A stretch of DNA of 64,000 bases from Mesorhizobium sp. B2-8-5 (GCF_006440675.2 NZ_CP083951.1:744001-808000), one strand, 5' to 3'. Shown: positions 48,864 through 57,181, numbered from the stretch's first letter. The notes: generated by a model not told the origin, from the letters alone. Numbers and translations: made by a program.

Positions 48864-49085
48864 ATGATCAACTACAAAGTCATGTACTTTGGGAAACAGG
48901 GGCGCCTCCTCAGTCAGCGACAAGTACCCTGCGATGGGCACTGGGAGGCCTGCGAATGGGCGTGGAAACATAAACCTTCTCGGGCGGATGATTTCCACAT
49001 CGAAGAAGCGGACCTCGACCATGATCCAGAAGCGCAGCTTCGGAAGGAGGATGAGGCGATCAGTGCGGCGTTCCACATTCTGTAG
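48864..49085 (+). CDS. small acidic protein of unknown function
   Basis: 73 residues (MINYKVMYFGKQGRLLSQR...), the only rightward gene found in the element. A purine-rich aaggaaagaagg lies about 14 bp ahead of the ATG. Ends HIL. No motif recognised. Its convergent position with the leftward gene block, and the structured gap at 49120, suggest it has its own promoter in 48623-48863. Confidence 0.6.
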   Translation: MINYKVMYFGKQGRLLSQRQVPCDGHWEACEWAWKHKPSRADDFHIEEADLDHDPEAQLRKEDEAISAAFHIL

Positions 49086-49119
49086 GGATGATTAAACTAC
49101 CGTAGGGCACCGACAACGT

Positions 49120-49248
49120 GGGGCACCTCGCGCGACCGTAACGAAACGCAAGGTGCCCCCGAGGTCGCTCTACCCCTCCACCCACACGCCACCTGAACAT
49201 AGGTGAGAGACAACGAACGGGGGAGCAGCGGGGGTGGAAGGGCAGAGT
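49120..49248. terminator. structured intergenic region, probable bidirectional terminator
   Basis: GGGGCACCT (49120-49128) with AGGTGCCCC (49151-49159), then CTCTACCCCTCCACCC (49169-49184) pairing 14 of 16 with GGGTGGAAGGGCAGAG (49233-49248), with a CACCT-AGGTG hairpin inside the loop. It lies between converging genes. It lacks T-tracts, so a replication or packaging role cannot be ruled out. Confidence 0.5.
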
Positions 49249-49254
49249 GTTAGT

Positions 49255-49806
49255 TTATGCGCCTGAGGCAATCACCAAGGCGTCCTGAGCCGCTAATGCG
49301 GCGTTGGCTTCGGCCAACTCAGCGTCCAGCATGGCCTCCGCGTTGTCGGTGTCGTCCACCTCGGGGCCGCTTAGGGCCGGGAAGAAGGACGTGAGTTCCT
49401 TCTGGGTCACCCTGGGTGCCCCTGCCGCCAAGTCGCGCTGAGGCTTGGTCTCGGTTGTGTAGGGAAGGCCCGTAGCTGGGTCATGGGTGCCGCGCTTGAT
49501 ACCCAGACGGACCTCTGCGAGGGCCATTCGGTCGGAACGGTCAGCGGCATCAGCAACGCCAGCCAGCCTGTCCGCCCCGTGTGAGCGCGTCCGAACGTCC
49601 ACCTTGCGGATGGCCTCGCGGACCAACTGCATGGCGTCACGCTCCAGCTTAAGCTGGCGGTCAAGTTCCCGGCGCTGCACGGTCAGCGAAGTGTTCTCCT
49701 CGGTGAGCCGGGAGACTTCGGCGTTGAGCCTGCCGATCTCGGTTGAGTTGTCGAGGGCGTCGAGTTGGGCGAGGAGTTCCTCGCGGGTCATAGGCTTCTT
49801 GGCCAT
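49255..49806 (-). CDS. coiled-coil protein of the element
   Basis: About 183 residues. The start at 49806 (MAKKPMTREELLAQLDALDN) has ggaagga at the right distance. A heptad-like region (about 20-75, RLNAEVSRLTEENTSLTVQR) is followed by a charged linker, a short conserved-looking DPATGLPYTTETKPQ and an Ala/Glu-rich tail. No family was recognised. It is the last gene of the leftward block, a position and shape that would suit a structural or scaffolding role, but I cannot show that. Confidence 0.7.
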   Translation of the reverse strand: MAKKPMTREELLAQLDALDNSTEIGRLNAEVSRLTEENTSLTVQRRELDRQLKLERDAMQLVREAIRKVDVRTRSHGADRLAGVADAADRSDRMALAEVRLGIKRGTHDPATGLPYTTETKPQRDLAAGAPRVTQKELTSFFPALSGPEVDDTDNAEAMLDAELAEANAALAAQDALVIASGA

Positions 49807-49826
49807 GTTTCTTCCTTCCTGGAGAT

Positions 49827-49898
49827 TTAGTGCGGCAGCAGGGCCGCGATGGTGGATGCGGTCGCGAGGACCAAGTAGAGGGAGGTGAGGTGTTTCAT
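49827..49898 (-). CDS. possible 23-residue membrane peptide
   Basis: Between two leftward genes, ATG at 49898 to TAA at 49827 encodes MKHLTSLYLVLATASTIAAL and three more residues, one hydrophobic helix. No ribosome-binding site is obvious; translation could be coupled to the upstream gene. Small hydrophobic phage peptides of this kind exist, but support is weak. Confidence 0.3.
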   Translation of the reverse strand: MKHLTSLYLVLATASTIAALLPH

Positions 49899-49913
49899 GA
49901 GAACAGGCACGGA

Positions 49914-50651
49914 TCAGAACTCGTCCGCGTCGGGCAGAGACTGCCACCACCAGTCATAGGCTTGGGGTAGACGGAAAGGGTCCAAGCGTCCTGTGACTAC
50001 GTCGGAAACGATGCGACGGGCGAATGTGTCATCCGTGCTGGAAGCCGCATAGACCAGAGAGGCCCAACGTTCGTCCCCGATATGCTCGGATGCCACCGGC
50101 GAGGCCTCCATCACAGCAGTCTCGACAAGGGTTGATGCAGTCGCCGTGTCCACCCCAGTAGCCTCGGAGAGGCGGGTGAGCGTGTCGTTGAAGTCGCCTG
50201 TTTCGACCATGGTCTCCACGCCGTCCACGAAGGCCTCGGGGGTGAAGCATTCGGCAACGGCGTCAAGGGTCTCTGAGAGTGACGGCGCTGCGTCCTCGTC
50301 CTTGATCTCAAGTTGCTCTTGAAGGGCCTCAAGTTCCGCGTCGGTCATCTCGTCGACGTCGATATGTTCGAGAGGATCGTGACCGGCAGGGATGGCCTCG
50401 GGGTTGAGGGCAGCAGGGAAGGCAACGGGAGTGGCCTCGGGGTACGCTTGAGCAGCCACAGGGGCACCTCCAGAGAGCCCAAGCTCAGCCGCGATGTCGG
50501 CATCCACGTAGGTGTTGAGACCGGCCACGAAGACCTTACCCTCGGGGGCAGGTCCAGCGGCAGAGCCTGAGGCATAGTTTGGGTTGCTTGGGGTCCAGCC
50601 CGAGCGGGAATTGTCGGGGCTTGGCATGCGCATCATTCCGTCATCGGACAT
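49914..50651 (-). CDS. acidic protein of unknown function, element block
   Basis: 245 residues. The N-terminal 80 residues are Pro/Gly/Ala-rich and probably disordered; then an acidic stretch (MTDAELEALQEQLEIKDEDAA) and a helical C-terminus with TFARRIVSDVVTGRLDPFRL and a WWWQSLPDADEF tail. aaggaaa lies ahead of the ATG. The low-complexity Ala/Glu composition resembles phage scaffolding or internal proteins but no family was recognised. Confidence 0.7.
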   Translation of the reverse strand: MSDDGMMRMPSPDNSRSGWTPSNPNYASGSAAGPAPEGKVFVAGLNTYVDADIAAELGLSGGAPVAAQAYPEATPVAFPAALNPEAIPAGHDPLEHIDVDEMTDAELEALQEQLEIKDEDAAPSLSETLDAVAECFTPEAFVDGVETMVETGDFNDTLTRLSEATGVDTATASTLVETAVMEASPVASEHIGDERWASLVYAASSTDDTFARRIVSDVVTGRLDPFRLPQAYDWWWQSLPDADEF

Positions 50652-50672
50652 GCAGTTGTTTCCTTGGGGTTT

Positions 50673-51449
50673 TTAGAGGAGACCAGCGGCCTTGAGGGCC
50701 ATGCGGGTGTAATCACGGAGGGTCAGGGATTGACCGTCATTGGTGGAGACGGGCGAGGACCAGAAATCCTGGCCGTAGATCGTGTTGGCGTGGTGGACGA
50801 AGTCCCGGCCAAGGAGCCTATGGGTTGCCCCTGAGGTCTCCTTGCGCAGCGTCGTTCGACCAATGGTCTTGCGGAAGTCGCCCAGAAGGGCACCGGATCG
50901 AGTTGTCAGGAACGCCTTGCGGTTCTCCCAAAGGCCCCCGGCGTGGCCTGTGTCGTAGTAGACCGACATCCACCCGGTCAGTGCCAGCGCGTTGGTCACG
51001 GCCTCGGTATAGGTCCGCTTGTCCTTGTGCTGCCAGTTCGCGAGGAGACCCTTGGCCTTGGCTATCTGGGGCAATCCTTTGTGGATGTCGGAAGGGCTGA
51101 GGCAGAAGGCAGGAGGCTGTGTCATGCGCCGCTCAAGGCCCCTGAGGTCCCCTGCGATACGCGCCGCCAGCTTGGCGTCCGTCTGAAGGTAGACGGCAAT
51201 GGCGTGGCGGAAGATGGCCAGTTCATTGCGGGACGGAAGGCGGGCCAGAGGGTCCCCTCGGGAACTGGCGGCGTCCCTATGGTGGCCACAGTAGCGGGAG
51301 ACGCCTGAGCGCCTCCGGTCGCAGCCTGGGCAGGAGCAAGGTTGGCGTTCGTTGATGATCTGTCGGCGGCGCAACTGGACGCCGTTGTCGGGAGCTTGGA
51401 CACCCACACGCCATTCGCGCGGGTGGCCCCGGGTGACGGGAGATGCCAT
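50673..51449 (-). CDS. protein with putative zinc-binding cysteines, element block
   Basis: 258 residues. Near residue 37 the segment CSCPGCDRRRSGVSRYCGHH has the C-x-C-x2-C...C-x-HH spacing of a zinc knuckle. The rest is helical with GLWENRKAFLTTRSGALLGD near 165 and a FWSSPVSTNDGQSL segment. A aaggaaa ribosome-binding site precedes the ATG. It follows the gp14-like gene with a 15-bp gap. No family was recognised. Confidence 0.7.
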   Translation of the reverse strand: MASPVTRGHPREWRVGVQAPDNGVQLRRRQIINERQPCSCPGCDRRRSGVSRYCGHHRDAASSRGDPLARLPSRNELAIFRHAIAVYLQTDAKLAARIAGDLRGLERRMTQPPAFCLSPSDIHKGLPQIAKAKGLLANWQHKDKRTYTEAVTNALALTGWMSVYYDTGHAGGLWENRKAFLTTRSGALLGDFRKTIGRTTLRKETSGATHRLLGRDFVHHANTIYGQDFWSSPVSTNDGQSLTLRDYTRMALKAAGLL

Positions 51450-51464
51450 GAGGTTTCCTTGGGT

Positions 51465-51926
51465 TTACTGGAATGCGCCGTAGTTCTTGAGACCAGACGA
51501 AGCGATGTCCATGAACGTGGACATGGGGTTCATGCGTTGCTTGTTGAGCGCGTCCTGGGCCTCAAGCTGGTTGGCCTTGCCCTGCATGATGTAGGTGGCG
51601 GTGGCCCCCTCGCGTTGGTCCTTGACGTTGGCGATGGACAACGCGGTCTGGCGGCTCTGCTCGGCCAGCCTGAGGCCAGCCGTGTTGCCGTTCATGCCAG
51701 CGCCTGAGGCGACGGCGGTTGACTTCGCACGGTCCCCTTCGAGGGTAGCCTGATAGCCTTCCTTATTGGCGGCGTTGGCCTTGGCGACGAAGTCGTGTTC
51801 ATTGCTCGCTTGGTTGAAATTATAGCGAGCTTTCATGCTCGCAGAGTTGGCGGCGGCGGCAGAAGCCTGACCGGCAGCATTAGCGATCCCGGCAGCAATA
51901 CCGAGAGTAAGACCAAGATCACACAT
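51465..51926 (-). CDS. probable internal virion protein, T7 gp14-like
   Basis: 153 residues. It starts MCDLGLTLGIAAGIANAAGQ, a short hydrophobic N-terminus followed by long Ala/Asn/Gln-rich helix, and has ASGAGMNGNTAGLRLAEQSR near residue 73, the small-residue turn seen in internal core proteins of T7-like podoviruses. In T7 gp14 forms part of the ejection channel for DNA entry. The strongest Shine-Dalgarno in the element (taggaggt) precedes it, and TGGGCAA operators lie upstream. The call rests on recognised pattern only. Confidence 0.55.
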   Translation of the reverse strand: MCDLGLTLGIAAGIANAAGQASAAAANSASMKARYNFNQASNEHDFVAKANAANKEGYQATLEGDRAKSTAVASGAGMNGNTAGLRLAEQSRQTALSIANVKDQREGATATYIMQGKANQLEAQDALNKQRMNPMSTFMDIASSGLKNYGAFQ

Positions 51927-51999
51927 GGTGACCTCCTATGTTGGGTGTGGGAGTCTCCATGTTAGGATGGAGATGTAGGGAGCGTTTGCCGCCAGCGGC
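51927..51999. other. leader of the gp14-like gene with small hairpin
   Basis: TCTCCAT (51954-51960) pairs with ATGGAGA (51967-51973) around a 6-nt loop in the untranslated leader, between operator and ribosome-binding site. Confidence 0.35.
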
Positions 52000-52037
52000 T
52001 TGCCCAACTGGGCAACGCTACATGGGCAAATTGCCCA
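52000..52037. promoter_or_regulatory. double TGGGCAA operator upstream of the gp14-like gene
   Basis: TTGCCCA-ac-TGGGCAA (52000-52015) and TGGGCAA-a-TTGCCCA (52023-52037), two palindromes of the same 7-bp arm. A 21-bp stretch (52009-52029) is identical to 52937-52957. Likely binding sites of an element-encoded regulator. Confidence 0.6.
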
Positions 52038-52042
52038 GTCGC

Positions 52043-52912
52043 TCAGTAGTCGGGATTGTCCCGTTCCGCGATCATGCGATCGAGGTTGGCCATGACATGC
52101 TCACTGAAGGCGGGGGCCTCAAGGAGCCACTCGGGGAAACGCTTGTCGAGAACCACCAGCGCCTCAGCGAGGATGTCAGCGTTCTTGAACAACTGGGAAC
52201 CGAACGTCTTGCGGAGGCGGCGCTCATAATCTGAGACCAGCTTGGAACGCCAGTCGGGCACAGGTTCCTTCGGCGCGAGCCCCTGCAATTCGTCACGGGC
52301 ATCCTGCCACGTGAGCGACATGAGATGCTCCTGGGTTGCTCCGGTCAACGCCAGACCATCGCGAACCTTGCGCATGTTCTTTACGGTACCATCCGCTACG
52401 GAACAGCTGCGACGGATGCGGTCGCGGGATAGGTCTGTGGTGACCGTCAGGAACCATGCGCGGTCCAACTTCTCGATAAGGGTCATGGGCAGACGGTCCT
52501 TTGAATTGGCCTCGACCGCAAACGCCAGGGCCTCCTCAAGGGTCCCCTCAAAGACCTTGACAGGCACGGCTGTGTGAACACCAGAGCGGAGGTAGGCATG
52601 TCGACGGTGGTGACCATCGATCACATACCAACGGTCTCCGCCCCACCAGACAACCAGAGGGTCAAGGTAGGTGGGATTGGACGGGGAGCCGATAGCGGCC
52701 ATAAGGGTTTCAATGTGGCGCTCGCCCTCCAGCTTGCGGCCTTCAAGTTCACGGGGCTGGAAGACACCCGTCATTGACGTGACGCGGGTGGGACCGATGG
52801 GTCCTTTGAGGTGGAGGTGGGTTGGCAGGGGAGCGGGTGGCGTAGAGCCGTACGTTTCGAGGGCCTGCCGGATAACCCGGAGGGCCTCAGGGGTAGAGAT
52901 TTGTTCCGTCAT
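52043..52912 (-). CDS. ParB/Srx-fold protein of the element
   Basis: 289 residues. The ParB-like nuclease domain (about 45-130) has LDPLVVWWGGDRWYVIDGHHRRHAYLRSG, of which VIDGHHRRHAY is the phosphate-binding motif of the ParB/Srx fold. A helical region follows with RDRIRRSCSVADGTVKNMRK, a helix-turn-helix-like segment. Aagg precedes the ATG. Palindromic TGGGCAA sites flank it on both sides, so it is the best candidate for the protein that binds them. A role in element partition, gene control or DNA cleavage is inference. Confidence 0.8.
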   Translation of the reverse strand: MTEQISTPEALRVIRQALETYGSTPPAPLPTHLHLKGPIGPTRVTSMTGVFQPRELEGRKLEGERHIETLMAAIGSPSNPTYLDPLVVWWGGDRWYVIDGHHRRHAYLRSGVHTAVPVKVFEGTLEEALAFAVEANSKDRLPMTLIEKLDRAWFLTVTTDLSRDRIRRSCSVADGTVKNMRKVRDGLALTGATQEHLMSLTWQDARDELQGLAPKEPVPDWRSKLVSDYERRLRKTFGSQLFKNADILAEALVVLDKRFPEWLLEAPAFSEHVMANLDRMIAERDNPDY

Positions 52913-52936
52913 TTGGAACCTTTCGCTGGTGCTGAG

Positions 52937-52965
52937 TGGGCAACGCTACATGGGCAATATGCCCA
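52937..52965. promoter_or_regulatory. TGGGCAA operator upstream of the ParB-like gene
   Basis: TGGGCA-ata-TGCCCA (52951-52965) with an extra TGGGCAA at 52937; shares a 21-bp block with the copy at 52009. It lies 25 bp ahead of the ParB-like start, as an autoregulatory site would. Confidence 0.6.
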
Positions 52966-52968
52966 GTC

Positions 52969-53445
52969 CTAAGCAGCTTTCCCGTCTCGGAAGGCCTGGA
53001 GTTCATCGACCGAATGACGGTGGGTGAACCAGTCGGGCATGAGGTCTTGAGTGTCCGCTGGGCGTTGGGTGCCAGCGGCTACAATCTCGGCTATCTGGTC
53101 ATGTTCCAGGTAGACGGTGTCGGATGGGGACCACCCGAGAAGCCGGAAGGACCAGAGCGTCCCAAGGATTCCCTTGATGACATCCACGTGGATGCGGTGG
53201 TTACAGCGAACCCTTTCCATGTCCTTCAAGCTGCACCCTTCCGGCACCATTCCGCCAACGTGGGCGAGGCGGCGGGTGGCGCGGGTGATGCGGACTGGTA
53301 GGGGAAACTCACGGCCCCAAGGGCGTTTCCTGGGGGACGGGAAGGTCCTGGCGAGGCTTGGAGTGGTCGTCGGGATGCGCAAGGCTTCACGGAGGGCGAG
53401 CAACTCGGCATCGCCAGCCGCATCCGCCGGAGCGGTATAGGTCAT
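52969..53445 (-). CDS. protein of unknown function, element block
   Basis: About 158 residues; I used the ATG at 53445 (MTYTAPADAAGDAEL). After a Pro/Arg-rich middle (SLARTFPSPRKRP) it has VRCNHRIHVDVIKGILGTLWSFRLLGWSPSD and ends HRHSVDELQAFRDGKAA. An aggac box precedes the start. No family was recognised. It lies between the recombinase and the ParB-like gene, where phage accessory or excision factors often sit. Confidence 0.65.
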   Translation of the reverse strand: MTYTAPADAAGDAELLALREALRIPTTTPSLARTFPSPRKRPWGREFPLPVRITRATRRLAHVGGMVPEGCSLKDMERVRCNHRIHVDVIKGILGTLWSFRLLGWSPSDTVYLEHDQIAEIVAAGTQRPADTQDLMPDWFTHRHSVDELQAFRDGKAA

Positions 53446-53639
53446 AGTGGTCCTACATGTTGTTGTGAGCGGTGGTGCAAGCGCCAAATGTAGCGGCGAT
53501 GGCTGGGTGACCAGAGGAGGCCACCAAGAATTTTCTCAAGAAAAGAGGGGAGGAAACGTGAGCAAGACGTTCCCTGTCTCCATATGACGATATTAGTGGA
53601 GGCTAATATTTACCCCGGTGCTTATCGATGGGCTTACGT

Positions 53640-55196
53640 TCACTCATCGGCAATCGCGTATGGCACGGCGGTAGGGACACCGCCATGTTTCCAGAAGAAA
53701 AGCATGGTTCCCTCGCGATACTCCACGACACAGCGGACGAACGCATCACGCAATGCGGTGTTGATCTCCGTCACGGTTGACGCTGGGTTGGTGAGGACAC
53801 GCTCTATGGAGGCCACGAGCTTCCCAATGGCCCGACCGCTGGCGCGCTTGGTGCGCTCATGAACTTCCTCAAGGCGCTGGGTTACGGTTGCAAGGTCGGC
53901 CTCATGACCAGACAGCCGCCGACGAAGCGCGGGGGACGCATTGCCCCCTTCTATCTCCGTCAAGATGTTGTCGACGGATTGGGACAGTCCGTCCAACGCC
54001 GCCTGCAACGAAGCGCGTTCGTCGTCCAATCCTTCGTCACCCGATGGAACCTCGAAGACCAACTGTCTGCCCCCGGCGTGTCTGATAGCAGCGGTGACAG
54101 CCTCAAGGTTCACTTGGCGATACTGGCACCCGGCCCCGGCCTTGGCTTTGGTGCAAACCAGATAGGGGGTTCCGCCTTTGCGGCCTTTGTTGACCCGCGT
54201 CATGGTCGCGCTGCATGCCGGGCAAGCCGCCAGCCCCGCCAGCACGTTGGACACCTCCCCCGCCGATGCCCGCATACGTGGCGTGTTGTTCCCCGCCTTG
54301 CGGGAGTTGACGCGGTCGAATTGAGCAACCGGGACGATTGCCGGGTAGTAGTTCGGTATAGGAGCAAGGGCGTCTCTCTTCTTCTTGCCGCCAACCTCGC
54401 GGGTCTCGTGGGGCACCATGGTCCCGATGACGGCTGAGTTTCCCAGTATCTTGGCGATGTAGGAGCGGTGCCAGAAGGCGGCCTTGCGGCTACCATCACC
54501 GAATGTCTCCACGCCGTCCTTGTTCAAGCCATTGGCGATTGTGTGTTGGCCAATCCCTTTGTCGGCCTCGCGGAACACCCGACGCACCACGGAGGCTCTA
54601 TCCTCCAAGACATCGAACCCCGAGCGATCGGCCTTGAGAGCCAGCCACGCGGGAACCCGCATGGTCATGGGTTTACCCTCGGAGGCGGCATTCGCCTTCT
54701 TCCTACCCCAAGCCTCGCGGACACGCTTGGCCTTGGTCTCGCTTTCCTCGTTGGCGCGCATGGCAACCATGAAGGCCCACATGAAGGCCATGGGGTCCGC
54801 GTCGAGGATGCCGGTGGTGTAGACCTTGCCGTCGCCAAGGGTCACAAGGACAATCCCGCGTTCGCAGATGTCTTCAAGCAACCTCACGGCCTTGCGGGGC
54901 CTCTCGCGGGAAATGCGGTCCATGCTCTCCACCAACAGGTAAGAGCCTTTCTCCACTACCCCGTCCTCGACGGCTTGCAGGAAGTCGGCTAAAGCCCCTG
55001 CGTCTTTGTTCCGGCCACGATAGGCTGACACGCCAAGGTCCATGTAACTGTCGTCGACAAGGTCAAGGTCGTGGTCCAGCGCGTAGCGTACAGCCTTCTC
55101 CGTCTGGCGACGCTTACTGTCCCCTCGGGATTGCTCGGGAGTGGAGAAGCGGACGTATGAATAGGCCTTAGGGCGCGGCTGCGTGGGAGATTTCAT
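53640..55196 (-). CDS. large serine recombinase (integrase)
   Basis: About 518 residues. The resolvase domain has SYVRFSTPEQSRGDSKRRQ, nucleophile Ser near residue 18, and SMDRISRERPRKAVRLLEDI. The recombinase domain (about 175-300) has FREADKGIGQHTIANGLNKDGV, and a zinc ribbon with CPACS and CTKAKAGAGC near 330-360. It lies at the right end with its start 56 bp from the junction, as expected for an integrase next to attP. It should integrate and excise the element at the CT core; excision would also need a recombination directionality factor. Confidence 0.93.
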   Translation of the reverse strand: MKSPTQPRPKAYSYVRFSTPEQSRGDSKRRQTEKAVRYALDHDLDLVDDSYMDLGVSAYRGRNKDAGALADFLQAVEDGVVEKGSYLLVESMDRISRERPRKAVRLLEDICERGIVLVTLGDGKVYTTGILDADPMAFMWAFMVAMRANEESETKAKRVREAWGRKKANAASEGKPMTMRVPAWLALKADRSGFDVLEDRASVVRRVFREADKGIGQHTIANGLNKDGVETFGDGSRKAAFWHRSYIAKILGNSAVIGTMVPHETREVGGKKKRDALAPIPNYYPAIVPVAQFDRVNSRKAGNNTPRMRASAGEVSNVLAGLAACPACSATMTRVNKGRKGGTPYLVCTKAKAGAGCQYRQVNLEAVTAAIRHAGGRQLVFEVPSGDEGLDDERASLQAALDGLSQSVDNILTEIEGGNASPALRRRLSGHEADLATVTQRLEEVHERTKRASGRAIGKLVASIERVLTNPASTVTEINTALRDAFVRCVVEYREGTMLFFWKHGGVPTAVPYAIADE

Positions 55197-55251
55197 GGTT
55201 TCCATCCTTAGGTCAAAGCGTCTTTAGGATGGGTCATACGCTAATGCAATG

Positions 55252-55253
55252 CT
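55252..55253. other. attR core dinucleotide (inferred)
   Basis: CT matching the attL core at 48206. Joining 48207 to 55254 gives CTG-ATG-GTC and keeps the comM frame. Confidence 0.6.
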
Positions 55254-56142
55254 GATGGTCGGACCGCCTGGCTCGGGCAAGTCGATGCTGGCGCAGCGCC
55301 TGCCCTCGATCCTGCCGCCGCTGGCGCCCAAGGAACTGCTCGAAGTGTCGATGATCGCGTCCGTTGCCGGCGAGCTCGGCGAAGGCAAGCTGACGGACCG
55401 GCGGCCGTTCCGCGCCCCGCATCACTCCGCCTCGATGGCGGCGATGGTGGGCGGCGGGCTGCGCGCGCGGCCGGGCGAGGTCTCGCTCGCCCATCACGGC
55501 GTTCTGTTCCTCGACGAGTTGCCGGAATTCACGCCGCAAACGCTCGATGCGCTGCGGCAGCCGCTGGAAACGGGCGACTGCATGATCGCGCGGGCCAACC
55601 ACCGCGTCACCTATCCGGCCCGCATCCAGCTGGTGGCGGCGATGAATCCGTGCCGCTGCGGCATGTCGGGCGAGCCCGGCTATCGCTGCTTGCGCGGCGA
55701 CCGCTGCCGCACCGAATACCAGGCGCGCATTTCCGGCCCGCTGCTCGACCGCATCGACCTTCGGATCGAGGTGCCGGCGGTCTCGGCGAGCGACCTGATC
55801 CGACCGGACAAGGCTGAGACAAGTGCCGCGGTGGCGCAGCGCGTGGCCCGTGCGCGCGCCATGCAGCGCGAACGGCTGCAAAGACTGGGAGCGGGCGCCA
55901 CCACCAACGCGCATTGCCCGCCTTCGATCATCGAGGAGATCGCCAAGCCCGATACCGCCGGCCTGACGCTGCTCAAGGACGCCAGCGAAAAGCTCGGCTT
56001 TTCGGCGCGCGCCTATCATCGCGTGCTGAAGGTCGCCCGCACGCTGGCCGATCTCGACGCCAGCGAAACCGTCGGCCGCATCCATCTGGCCGAGGCGATT
56101 TCCTACCGGATGAGCGCGGAGCGGATGGCGCAGGCGGCTTGA
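55254..56142 (+). CDS. comM: comM C-terminal part, right of the element
   Basis: About 296 codons holding the AAA+ core: Walker A GPPGSGKSM at the left edge, Walker B LFLDELPEF, sensor and lid sequences AMNPCRCG and LDRIDLRIEV. A possible ATG at 55249 lies in the element arm in frame, so a shortened ATPase fragment could be made, but no good ribosome-binding site precedes it. The last residues are MAQAA. Confidence 0.93.
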
Positions 56143-56271
56143 TGAAGCGACCTGATGCCGCCGGAACGGGGAAGAGCTCTGTCATTTTTTGTTCAAGGCA
56201 ATTCCTGACGGCGGCGCGATTTGGCGTGCAGCCGCGCCGGCATCATCATGAGCAAATTGCGATGCCCGGAA

Positions 56272-56928
56272 TCAGAATTTGTAGGCTAAGGCAGCGCGAA
56301 CGACACTGAAGTTCGTCTTCACGTTATACGGATCGATCGGGTCAAACCCGAAGTCTTTCTTGCCGAGGTCGACATAGAGATATTCCGCACGGGCGGTCCA
56401 ATTGTTGCTGAAAGCGTATTCAACACCGCCGCCGACTGCATATCCTGTCTGGAATTTGGTCCTGGCTACACCGAAGACGTGCTCATCGATCTTCACATCA
56501 CCCATCGCAACGCCGGCCGTGACATAAGGAAGCCAGCGATCAAAGGCGTAGCCGACGCGGCCCCGGATCGTTCCGAAGGCATCGACGCTCGCTTCTGCGC
56601 CAAGGCCGCCGCCGCCAACCCCCGGCGAGAATTCTTTCTTGAAACCCAGGTAGTTGATATCGCCTTCGATACCGAGAACCCACTGACCGTACTGATAATT
56701 GGCGCCAACCAAAGCGCCGCCGGTGAAATTGCCGATGTCTGCCGACCCAGGAATGCCGATGAAATCGCCATCGACCTTTCCGAAGGCCCCACCCGCATTC
56801 GCACCAACATAAAGGCCGGTCCAGGAATAGGGAACTTCCATGGAGGCCACGGGTTGGACGATGTCAGCGGCATTGGCCCCAGTCATGGCCACGCCCAGAA
56901 CCAGGAAAGTCCCAAGGATAGAACGCAT
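56272..56928 (-). CDS. outer-membrane beta-barrel protein (Omp25/31-like)
   Basis: 218 residues. Signal peptide MRSILGTFLVLGVAMTGANA, then repeating amphipathic strands (WTGLYVGANAGGAFG, YGQWVLGIEGDINYLGF, GRVGYAFDRWLPYVTAG, YAFSNNWTARAEYLYVDLG) ending in the aromatic ALAYKF. This is the surface-antigen class of eight-stranded barrels common in Rhizobiales and Brucella. Function in envelope stability is likely. It stands alone after the comM locus. Confidence 0.9.
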   Translation of the reverse strand: MRSILGTFLVLGVAMTGANAADIVQPVASMEVPYSWTGLYVGANAGGAFGKVDGDFIGIPGSADIGNFTGGALVGANYQYGQWVLGIEGDINYLGFKKEFSPGVGGGGLGAEASVDAFGTIRGRVGYAFDRWLPYVTAGVAMGDVKIDEHVFGVARTKFQTGYAVGGGVEYAFSNNWTARAEYLYVDLGKKDFGFDPIDPYNVKTNFSVVRAALAYKF

Positions 56929-57181
56929 CGATTGTCTCCCAAGCGTCGCTCGTTATCGCCGCCACTGCAAAGAGCTTAATCTTAATTGTCTAATAAACCT
57001 GTAGCAAAACAGTCACTCAATGCGGGAAATGGGGATTGCCGAACGTCCAAGGCGGAACACTTTCTGATCGGCGGACAAAGTGCTGAAGCGGCAATTGATG
57101 CCGGTAAGGACGCCAACGGGACGCTCGGCTTCATGCGTGAACTTATCGCCGGAAAGGGGCGGATGCCGGCCGATCTCCTCC

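Larger units (their letters stand above)
48208..55253. mobile_element. 7-kb phage-like integrative element in comM
   Basis: Joins of comM are clean: comM ...AACCTC-CT at 48207 and G-ATGGTCGG... at 55254. The element carries a large serine recombinase next to the right end, a ParB-like protein, a probable gp14-type internal virion protein and several unknown proteins, nearly all read leftward. No capsid, portal, terminase, replicase or repressor was recognised. Precise loss restores comM in frame. A reduced prophage or a satellite is the most economical reading. Confidence 0.88.

Noticed and set aside
48208..55253. Integration into a tRNA gene or a tyrosine integrase
   Set aside because: No tRNA sequence is near either end, and the recombinase is clearly of the serine class with the target in comM.
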